Source of the DNA: Tabrizicola aquatica
Lineage (GTDB): Bacteria; Pseudomonadota; Alphaproteobacteria; Rhodobacterales; Rhodobacteraceae
Assembly (NCBI RefSeq): GCF_002900975.1
Contig: NZ_PJON01000001.1
Coordinates: forward strand, 1,054,001 to 1,118,000
Direction: 5' to 3'
Length of the DNA: 64,000 bases
Positions 19,863-26,190 of this stretch are shown here, piece after piece. The position numbers were made by a program, and so were the translations under genes. A model generated the notes under the pieces. The model had not been told where the DNA came from and made no database searches. It saw only the letters and a list, made by a program, of their open reading frames with translations. Position 1 is the first letter of the stretch, and each line of letters begins with the position of its first letter.

Positions 19863-20086
19863 GGCAGCTGATCCTTCAGCGCGTTGAACACCCGCCGCAC
19901 CGCATAGCCTCGCAGGATCGAGACGGCGGTGAACACTGACGCCACCAGCAGGTTCTCGACAAGGGCAAGGTCGTGTCCCATCGCCGGAAACAGGAGACGC
20001 TGCAGCCACAGGGACAGCAGGAAGCCAACCACCGTTCCGGTCAAAGCCTCGAAAAGGGAGGCGCTACGCGACTGACCAGTGGCCAT
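19859..20086 (-). CDS. Small two-helix phage membrane protein (DUF7220-like)
   Basis: A 75-residue protein with two hydrophobic segments (about 10-30 and 40-60), separated by a short loop with HDLALVENLL and ending RGYAVRRVFNAL. I recognise this as a small phage-encoded membrane family often annotated DUF7220; its function is unknown. The start used (MATGQSRS) lies inside the end of the preceding TerS-like gene, and the stop overlaps the next gene as GTGA. This tight packing supports it being a real part of the phage operon. Confidence 0.65.
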   Translation of the reverse strand: MATGQSRSASLFEALTGTVVGFLLSLWLQRLLFPAMGHDLALVENLLVASVFTAVSILRGYAVRRVFNALKDQLP

Positions 20087-20546
20087 TGGCCTGCTCCTTC
20101 CGGGCTTCGAGAATGGACCTCTTCGCCTCTTCCAGCATCCTCGCATGTGCCAGGAGTACTTCCAGTTCTTCGTCCGATAGATCCGTGAGGTCGATATCTT
20201 CCTCGGGCTGCTGCTTGACCGCGAGGTCCACCCCCTCGCGCCAGCCCCCTTGCGTCTTGAGAAAGAAGATCATTGCAGTCACATTGCCTGCCCGGGCCTT
20301 GGTGACGAGGCTTTGGGCTACCGCGCCCACGGCGCGCGCCTTCCCGCGTTTATAGCGTTCGGATAGGTCTTCGTCGCGGTTCAGAAGTGCGAAGAAGGTG
20401 GTCCGGCCGATACCAAGAAAGTCGGCAATCTGTTCGGCGTTCAGGACAGCGGATAGCGTTTCGACCTCGGCTCGCTGGGCAGCTGTCAGCTGCACGAGCG
20501 GCCGGCCGCCCAATCGCTTCGCCGAGGTATCCTCCAAGGCGCTCAT
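20064..20546 (-). CDS. Terminase-small-subunit-like HTH protein
   Basis: A 160-residue protein whose start overlaps the previous gene as ATGA. Residues 25-60 hold a helix-turn-helix (LNAEQIADFLGIGRTTFF), followed by YKRGKARAVGAVAQSL and GNVTAMIFFLKTQGGW. That block recurs in phage terminase small subunits and related replication-associated DNA-binding proteins, where it leads from DNA binding to oligomerisation. The acidic C-terminus (EEDIDLTDLSDEELEVLL) is also common there. Together with two P27-type proteins it makes three TerS-like genes in one operon. I am fairly sure of the type but not of its exact role. Confidence 0.65.
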   Translation of the reverse strand: MSALEDTSAKRLGGRPLVQLTAAQRAEVETLSAVLNAEQIADFLGIGRTTFFALLNRDEDLSERYKRGKARAVGAVAQSLVTKARAGNVTAMIFFLKTQGGWREGVDLAVKQQPEEDIDLTDLSDEELEVLLAHARMLEEAKRSILEARKEQANGHWSVA

Positions 20547-21007
20547 CCAGTGGCTCCATCCGTCCAAGGGATCTCCCACGGCTTCGGGCCCTGCGGCTTC
20601 ACGCTGAGACGGCTGCGGGATGAAGGCGTCAGGCCGAGTTCCGTCATGTAGCGCAGCATGAATTCGCGCTCACGGTTCGCGATGGTGAGCCACGGCGAAA
20701 GCTGCACGTAGCCTGCAGGCGTCCGAAGGAGCGATGGGCCCTCCGCAAGCTTGCGCTCGGCCTCGACCCAGCGTCCCCAGGACTGGCAGTAGCCCGCCAG
20801 GACGGCACGGTCGACGCGGGTCAGGATGCCGACTGCCTCAAGTTCCTGAACCAGCCGTTTCCACTCCGCCTTGGCCGTGGGATTGAGATGCGCGGGACAA
20901 GTCGGGAGACCGGGAGTCGGCTTCGGTTCCGCGCCGTTGATCGGTCTGCGGCCCGGATTGCCGTCCAGCAACTTCAGATGGGTGGGCTTGGGCTTACGGC
21001 CTCTCAT
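20543..21007 (-). CDS. Phage terminase small subunit, P27 family (short copy)
   Basis: A 154-residue protein starting MRGRKPKPTHLKLLDGNPG, the standard opening of P27-type small terminases, with CPAHLNPTAKAEWKRLV, VDRAVLAGYCQSWGRWVEAE and GLTPSSRSRLSV. It would bind the packaging site of phage DNA and load the large subunit. It resembles the second copy at 19275-19862 along most of its length. Both neighbours overlap it as ATGA, so it sits in a coupled operon with the methyltransferase upstream. No large subunit is present anywhere in the window. Confidence 0.85.
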   Translation of the reverse strand: MRGRKPKPTHLKLLDGNPGRRPINGAEPKPTPGLPTCPAHLNPTAKAEWKRLVQELEAVGILTRVDRAVLAGYCQSWGRWVEAERKLAEGPSLLRTPAGYVQLSPWLTIANREREFMLRYMTELGLTPSSRSRLSVKPQGPKPWEIPWTDGATG

Positions 21008-21249
21008 GTCAGCCTCCGGTCAGGTTCAAGGGGTGCGATCGGACTGCAGAGTTGGTCGACCGAATTTGGCTCTCGCGCCTGTCCAATCGGCGGCCATGCG
21101 TTTGCAAATGCGCGGGAATGTCTGTCCTGGTCCTGGCGATACCCCCTGGGGAATTTCGCGGTTGTGGTAAGCGGAGCCCCATGCCGGTCCCCAGCCCGAA
21201 TGGCCCAGAGATTGACCCTCCCCCCGAGGGTCATTGCTACGCCGCTCAT
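21004..21249 (-). CDS. Small hypothetical phage-operon protein (81 aa)
   Basis: An 81-residue frame whose start overlaps the methyltransferase stop as ATGA and whose stop overlaps the TerS start as ATGA. This double coupling is the main evidence that it is translated. The protein reads MSGVAMTLGGRVNLWAIRAG and later AFANAWPPIGQAREPNSV; no domain is recognised. In related phage operons this position often holds an HNH endonuclease, but the His/Asn signature is absent here. Confidence 0.5.
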   Translation of the reverse strand: MSGVAMTLGGRVNLWAIRAGDRHGAPLTTTAKFPRGYRQDQDRHSRAFANAWPPIGQAREPNSVDQLCSPIAPLEPDRRLT

Positions 21250-22493
21250 GCCGTCACCTCGGCACTGAGCCGTTCCGCCCGCACTGCGGCGAAGCTGCGG
21301 CCATCGCCGTCCAGCACCGCCTCCCTCCCCGTGAAGGCCTGCCAACGCTCAACTGCGACGTCGACGTATGCCGGATCAAGTTCGACCGCATGGCAATGCC
21401 GCCCGCAGCTCTCGGCTGCGATGATCGAGGTCCCCGATCCCGAGAACGGCTCATAGATCGCCTGGCCCGGGCTGGAGTTGTTCAGCATCGGCCGGCGCAT
21501 GCATTCGACCGGCTTCTGCGTGCCATGAACAGTGGCGGCATCCTGGTCGCGGCTGGGGATACTCCACAGCGTGGTCTGCTTGCGATCCCCGGACCAGTGG
21601 CCTGTCGCCTTCTCGCGCACCGCGTACCAGGCCGGTTCGTGCTGCCAGTGGTAGTCCCCGCGGGAGAGGACCAGTCGTTCCTTGGCCCAGATGATCTGGC
21701 TGCGGATGGCAAAGCCGCAGGCAGTGAGGCTCTCGGCCACGGTCGTCGCATGCAGCGCGCCGTGCCAGACGTAGGCCACGTCGCCCGGAAAGAGCGCCCA
21801 GGCCTCGCGCCAATCTGCCCGATGGTCGTTCAGGACCTTGCCGGTGCGCCTGGTCCTGGCTGCCCCCGCCTCGTTGCGCCAGTTCGGGTCGTAAGCGACG
21901 CCATAGGGGGGATCGGTCACCATCAGGTGCGGACGCACGCCGTTCAGCACCCTTGCGACCGTGGCCGCGTCCGTCGCATCGCCGCAGATCAGCCGGTGGG
22001 TGCCGAGCAGCCAGAGGTCGCCGGGCTGAGACACCGGAACCACTGGCACCGGAGGGATGTCGTCTTCCCGCTCGTCCGTCTCGCCTGACCGCAGGAGCGC
22101 GTCCAGCTCCGCAGCGTCGAAGCCCAGGCTGGTCAGATCGACTGCCATGTCCTGCAGGTCGCCAAGCTCCAAAGCGAGGAGCGCCTTGTCCCACCCCGCC
22201 TGCTCCGCCAGCTTGTTGTCCGCCAGGATGTAGGCCCGCTTCTGCGCCTCAGTCAGATGCGCGAGTTCGATCACCGGCACCTTCGCAAGGCCGAGCTTGC
22301 GCGCCGCCATCACCCTGCCGTGGCCCGCGATGACGCCGTTCTCGCCGTCGACCAGCACAGGGCTGGTGAATCCATACTCCCGGATCGATCCTGCGATCAG
22401 CGCAACCTGCGCCTCCGAATGCGTCCGGGCATTCCGGGCATAGGGGATCAGCGCCTCGATCGGGCGGTAGTCGATTGACAGCGTGCCGTCCAT
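21246..22493 (-). CDS. ParB-like/DNA adenine or cytosine-N4 methyltransferase fusion
   Basis: A 415-residue protein with an N-terminal ParB/Srx-like domain (about 1-110; IPYARNARTHSEAQV, GENGVIAGHGRVMAAR) joined to an amino-methyltransferase. Catalytic motif IV is DPPYGVAYD near residue 195. The S-adenosylmethionine motif FSGSGTS comes later in the chain, near 350, followed by ELDPAYVDVAVERW, so the order is that of the beta class. Such fusions are common in alphaproteobacterial prophages, usually as orphan methylases. No matching restriction gene is adjacent. The start at MDGTLSI is preferred to ten codons upstream. It leads the minus-strand packaging operon. Confidence 0.87.
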   Translation of the reverse strand: MDGTLSIDYRPIEALIPYARNARTHSEAQVALIAGSIREYGFTSPVLVDGENGVIAGHGRVMAARKLGLAKVPVIELAHLTEAQKRAYILADNKLAEQAGWDKALLALELGDLQDMAVDLTSLGFDAAELDALLRSGETDEREDDIPPVPVVPVSQPGDLWLLGTHRLICGDATDAATVARVLNGVRPHLMVTDPPYGVAYDPNWRNEAGAARTRRTGKVLNDHRADWREAWALFPGDVAYVWHGALHATTVAESLTACGFAIRSQIIWAKERLVLSRGDYHWQHEPAWYAVREKATGHWSGDRKQTTLWSIPSRDQDAATVHGTQKPVECMRRPMLNNSSPGQAIYEPFSGSGTSIIAAESCGRHCHAVELDPAYVDVAVERWQAFTGREAVLDGDGRSFAAVRAERLSAEVTA

Positions 22494-22572
22494 CCGTGCC
22501 TCCCACCCCCCGGTCCGCAACAAGCGGCGTCTCTGGGGCTCATGCGGGCAGTATAGCAGAAGGCTAAAGCAT

Positions 22573-22588
22573 TGTAATTATGTAATTA
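22573..22588. promoter_or_regulatory. Tandem TGTAATTA pair in a divergent intergenic region
   Basis: TGTAATTA occurs twice back to back in an AT-rich patch within otherwise GC-rich DNA, between the minus-strand methyltransferase operon and the plus-strand genes. Its place about 80 bp upstream of the methyltransferase start suggests a promoter or operator. No regulator can be assigned. Confidence 0.4.
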
Positions 22589-22719
22589 AATGACGTTTCA
22601 CGACGAGGCGCGCCATGTTGCGACATTCCCCGCCCCTGCGGTGTAGGCAGATGCTCAGCTTAACCGGGAGGTAACCAACGAAAGGCTACGGTTTCCAGAC
22701 TGAAGCGAGGCACTCTTCC

Positions 22720-22998
22720 ATGATCTCTCCGTCCACAAACGACTGGGTCGTTCCAACGCTGAATGAAATCGCCGCGTGCTTATCCTCGTCGGGGATGCAC
22801 GAAAGTGCAGTCGCCGTCATGAAGGCTGCAGCCGTTGTCCATCAGAACAGCGGGGCACCCGCACTGTTCGGACCTCCAGCGCCGATGACCTCTGCGCCGA
22901 TGATCGAAGGCAACATCATCCGGTTCTCCGTCTACTCGCGAAACCGACGGGAGGGGCCTCTCGCGGGACAGATGGGACACATTGGACGGACCAAATAG
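22720..22998 (+). CDS. Possible small hypothetical protein (92 aa)
   Basis: A 92-residue frame starting MISPSTNDWVVPTLNEIA with a modest ribosome site (GCGAGG about nine bases upstream). The middle is rich in Ala and Pro; no domain is recognised. The last codons run into the left arm of the inverted repeat at 22965-22990, so that repeat would also be part of the coding region. It lies between the packaging operon and the QueC-like module and could belong to neither. Confidence 0.35.
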   Translation: MISPSTNDWVVPTLNEIAACLSSSGMHESAVAVMKAAAVVHQNSGAPALFGPPAPMTSAPMIEGNIIRFSVYSRNRREGPLAGQMGHIGRTK

Positions 22999-23068
22999 AA
23001 GCTTCCTTCATGTGCGCGCGTGTTGAGGAAGTTTGTAAATCCTCTGTCCAATCTGTCCCATGTGTCCC
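22965..23068. repeat. 26 bp imperfect inverted repeat before the QueC-like module
   Basis: The arms at 22965-22990 and 23043-23068 match at 23 of 26 positions when one is read on the opposite strand; two of the three differences are reciprocal G/C swaps. Each arm itself repeats GGGACA twice (GGGACANATGGGACA). The 52-base spacer has no coding sign. It may be a transcription stop or a binding site setting off the two-gene module that starts 72 bp downstream. Confidence 0.65.
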
Positions 23069-23139
23069 TTCCAACTGCATTGACAGACAATTCCCGCCAA
23101 GGTTGAACTGCCACTTAGGGGTTCCAACAGCGGTGCTTC

Positions 23140-23922
23140 GTGGGCCATACCCATCTTGTTCGGTTACCTGGAACACGCAAATGGCGTGAAGTTGTTGCGC
23201 TTCTGACCCAGGGCGCGGAGGCGGATGAGGTGGTCTCTGCGGCCGCGGTCGCGTCCGAAGGGGACTTGGCGGAAGCGGCCCGAAACCCTGTATTCGTCGA
23301 AGCAATTCGACTGCTCTGCCAAATTCCACTCTCGGCACAGGCCGACAACTTCGCAGCCGCCTTGAGGCTTGGCGGCCTGGATGCCGGCCCGGCGCCCTCA
23401 ATCATCGATGTCGTGGTGGCCGCAACCATGAGACTGGAAGAGGTCCAAGCCAAATCTCGATCGGCTGACGATTTCTCCGAGCTTTCGGCACGAGCTATGG
23501 CGTCTACCTTAGGTGAAGCGTTCACTGCGGCATTGCCCGGTTTGTTAGATCCTAATCCCGAAATCATTCAGACTGGAATCAGGAAGTTTTCCAATCCAGA
23601 AGGCTTTGAGAAGCTGTCGCGTCTCTTCTTCAGAAAGCTGCTGGATGGGACGCTTAGATACTGGCTGGACCGCGTCCTTCCTATTCACACCGGCCCCGAC
23701 AGCCGGTTCCGTTCGTTGGGAGACCGTGGTGCATTCGACGCGGCGATGACCCAGTATGTTTTCGAGTCAACGCGTATCATCAAGGAGTTCTCGCGAGGCT
23801 GGTATGGAAAGGTGATAGCCGGCACGGGAACAGTTCCGGCCGATCGCGTCGCCGCATTTGGCCACGTTGCGTTCAAGAAGATCGGCGAGGAACTTCGCAG
23901 GAAGCGAGACGCAGATGATTGA
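23140..23922 (+). CDS. Unrecognised partner protein of the QueC-like enzyme (260 aa)
   Basis: A 260-residue protein with no membrane segment and a mostly helical look. GTG at 23140 is the first possible start after an in-frame stop at 23116, giving the N-terminus MGHTHLVRLPGTRKWREVV, with glycine directly after the initiator. The C-terminal third (FEKLSRLFFRKLLDGTLRYW, later EFSRGWYG) is the most sequence-rich part. It overlaps the QueC-like gene by 8 bp, so the pair is cotranslated. It does not look like the QatB protein of the Qat defence system as I remember it. No function can be named; its coupling to a QueC-like enzyme suggests it is a substrate or effector. Confidence 0.7.
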   Translation: MGHTHLVRLPGTRKWREVVALLTQGAEADEVVSAAAVASEGDLAEAARNPVFVEAIRLLCQIPLSAQADNFAAALRLGGLDAGPAPSIIDVVVAATMRLEEVQAKSRSADDFSELSARAMASTLGEAFTAALPGLLDPNPEIIQTGIRKFSNPEGFEKLSRLFFRKLLDGTLRYWLDRVLPIHTGPDSRFRSLGDRGAFDAAMTQYVFESTRIIKEFSRGWYGKVIAGTGTVPADRVAAFGHVAFKKIGEELRRKRDADD

Positions 23923-25780
23923 GGCACAAATCACCTGCGTCGCCGATCGTACCGACAAGCGCCTTAACCTGATCTTTGGCGGGTCCAGCCAAACATTCAA
24001 CCTCGCGGCAGGTGATGTGTTTGCCCGCAACCTGATGCCTCTGCCAGAGACCTGTAACGACCTCATGCGGATTGCCTGTGCAGTCTTCCACGCAGACTGT
24101 TCCGTTAGCCGTGGGGGCGACGCTCGATCGGACATGGGGGCGGCCTGGCGCCGGGGTTTTTCAGCAAAGGTCAAGGTCTCAGACCCTCAACTCTGGGCAC
24201 GGCAGGACGTTCGGGAGGCGCTGGTTGACGCTGCCGGGTTTCTAACGGAGGACACTTTCCAGTTCGAGTTTGAGGACCTTCCTCCTGGCAAGCCCACTCA
24301 GCAGTACTTCAACTTCGCCGCGCGCGAAGACGAACGGACGTTCGACGAAGTCATACTCTTCAGTGGGGGTTTGGATAGCTTTGCGGGAGCATTGCAGTCG
24401 CTCGCCACTGGAACCGGAAACGTTGTCCTGCTGACCCATCGCTCCTCACAAAAGGCGATCACACGCCAGACCAAATTGGCTGACTACTTGAAGGAGCGTT
24501 TTCCAAAACGGGTACTTCACGTGCAGATTACCGCCCGAAGGAAGGCAACCGTCGCGACAGAACGAACGCAGCGATCACGATCTCTTCTCTTCACGAGTCT
24601 GGGTTACGCCGTGGCTCGGGCACTGCAGATTTCCACGATCAGCTTTTACGAGAATGGCGTGATCAGTCAGAACCTGCCGATCTCCGGGTCGGTGGTAGGG
24701 ACGTCAGCAACGCGCACGACCCATCCACTTAGCCTCGTTCTTCTTGAACGGCTCCTTGGTGCCCTGGGCGGCAGCAGAATTGCGATACGGAATCCCTTCA
24801 TCTGGAAAACCAAGGCGGAGGTCCTGGAAGTCATCCGAGCCCACGGTGCTGAAGATCAGATCAAGCACACCGTCAGCTGCACGAACCTGCACACCCAAAG
24901 CGCCGAGGTAAGCCACTGTGGTGACTGCACGCAGTGTCTTGACCGAAGATTTGCTGTTTTCGCGACTGGCATGGAGGCGTTCGAGCAGGACGTGCATTAT
25001 TCCACCGATGTGTTCGTTGGCGCACGAGGGAATGGGCGATCAAGGCAGGTCGCGATCGAGTGGACACGCCACGCGCGCCGCATGGCCCAGATGACACCCG
25101 ACAAACTGGCGAATGAGTTCGGCCTACAGATGTCACGCTTGGTCCGCGGGCTTCCTGATCTTCCCAGAGACGAGGCGAGGTCTCGAATAGCAGAATTGCA
25201 GACCAAGCATGGCAAGACGGCTCTCATCGCGATCGAGAATGCGCTCAGGTATCATGCTGGAACGTTGGCAAGGGGCGAAGTGCCGGTTTCAGCCTTGCTT
25301 GCCACGCTCAGCGCTGACGACACAGGAGATACTGCAATCGAACTGAACCCTTCGGTCGAAGCTGGCTTGGAACAAGGCACAGCGGCCTCGATCCATGGTC
25401 CAGCGGTTCGCTTTCCATTGCAGGTACGCTTCTACCAGACCGAAGGACAACGGCGCTCCGTTGATCATCTGGATGTCCAGGACCTCGGCATGGTCAGCGG
25501 AGAACCCGCGTCCGTCGCGCATGCCCTAAAGCCCGTCTTCGATGAGGATCGGAACTTAGGTCGTCCGATTGATGGCTGCCGGTACACGTTGGCGAAGAAC
25601 ATAACGACCACGAAGAAGATGAGTGTCTCGGCGGTTACAAAGAACATTCGGCGATGTCGCGAGGAATTGGCCGAGTTCTATCTTGCGATGGAGGGTATTC
25701 CTCCGGCCGAGCCGCTCCTTATCCAGAGCCACGGTCCGAAAGGCTACCGCCTCGACCCTACGATTCGGGTAATCACGTAG
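23915..25780 (+). CDS. QueC-like PP-loop protein with large extensions (QatC/Cap9-like)
   Basis: A 621-residue protein built around a QueC-type domain, the ATP-dependent enzyme that makes 7-cyano-7-deazaguanine. The PP-loop is SGGLDS at 150-155. The zinc site is Cys322, Cys335, Cys338 and Cys341 in CGDCTQCLDRR, the QueC spacing. Unlike housekeeping QueC (about 230 residues) it has about 140 extra residues before and 270 after. No queC partners (queD, queE, folE) are near, which argues against tRNA queuosine synthesis. Large QueC-like proteins occur in antiphage systems (QatC, type IV CBASS Cap9). The start MIEAQITC overlaps the upstream partner gene by 8 bp. Confidence 0.82.
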   Translation: MIEAQITCVADRTDKRLNLIFGGSSQTFNLAAGDVFARNLMPLPETCNDLMRIACAVFHADCSVSRGGDARSDMGAAWRRGFSAKVKVSDPQLWARQDVREALVDAAGFLTEDTFQFEFEDLPPGKPTQQYFNFAAREDERTFDEVILFSGGLDSFAGALQSLATGTGNVVLLTHRSSQKAITRQTKLADYLKERFPKRVLHVQITARRKATVATERTQRSRSLLFTSLGYAVARALQISTISFYENGVISQNLPISGSVVGTSATRTTHPLSLVLLERLLGALGGSRIAIRNPFIWKTKAEVLEVIRAHGAEDQIKHTVSCTNLHTQSAEVSHCGDCTQCLDRRFAVFATGMEAFEQDVHYSTDVFVGARGNGRSRQVAIEWTRHARRMAQMTPDKLANEFGLQMSRLVRGLPDLPRDEARSRIAELQTKHGKTALIAIENALRYHAGTLARGEVPVSALLATLSADDTGDTAIELNPSVEAGLEQGTAASIHGPAVRFPLQVRFYQTEGQRRSVDHLDVQDLGMVSGEPASVAHALKPVFDEDRNLGRPIDGCRYTLAKNITTTKKMSVSAVTKNIRRCREELAEFYLAMEGIPPAEPLLIQSHGPKGYRLDPTIRVIT

Positions 25781-25814
25781 TAAGTCCCGGCCGCAGTCGA
25801 GGTCATTTCCCGTC

Positions 25815-25901
25815 AAATGTCATGATGGCAGAGCCGAAATGTCATGATGCGAGTTCATGCGTGCGCATTTCCAGAGGGAACAGGAATGACGAGTGTCATG
25901 A
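25815..25901. repeat. TGTCATGA direct repeats upstream of the excisionase-like gene
   Basis: AAATGTCATGATG occurs at 25815-25827 and 25837-25849 (22 bp apart, two helix turns), and TGTCATGA again at 25894-25901. The block lies in the 209 bp before the HTH gene that heads the primase operon. The spacing suggests a repeat-bound regulator or replication iterons. Confidence 0.6.
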
Positions 25902-25989
25902 AGTAAGTCAGACCACGTCATCTCGTCATGCCTGACTAAACTTCTGTTTTCGTGGGATTATCTCGCCAGTCTTGTGGTGGAGATCGTCC

Positions 25990-26190
25990 ATGCGCCTTGA
26001 TGAAGATCGGCAGTTTATCGCGGAGGCAGATCTGGCCTTCAGGTACGGCAAGGCCGTCCGCACGCTTCAGCGCTGGCGGGCCAAAGGCTACGGGCCGACC
26101 TTCATGCGGATCGGCGGATCCATCTTCTACCGTCTGGAGGACATCGAGGAGTTCGAGGCCCGTATGCGCCGGGGCGGGGGATCGCAGTGA
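25990..26190 (+). CDS. AlpA/excisionase-like HTH regulator (66 aa)
   Basis: A 66-residue DNA-binding protein with a MerR/AlpA-type winged helix: FIAEADLAFRYGKAVRTLQR forms the helix-turn-helix and IGGSIFYRLEDIEEFE the wing and following helix. Proteins of this type act as excisionases or transcriptional activators in integrative elements such as P4 and related satellites. The ATG at 25990 has GGAG eight bases upstream. The next gene, the primase-helicase, starts on the last base of its stop codon, so they are one operon. The upstream TGTCATGA repeats are a plausible target. Confidence 0.75.
   Translation: MRLDEDRQFIAEADLAFRYGKAVRTLQRWRAKGYGPTFMRIGGSIFYRLEDIEEFEARMRRGGGSQ

Noticed and set aside
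23140-25780. Calling the module a standard Qat system (QatABCD)
   Set aside because: There is no KAP-type ATPase or TatD-type nuclease beside it; the TatD gene at 47797 belongs to the holB operon, and the 260-residue gene does not look like QatB.
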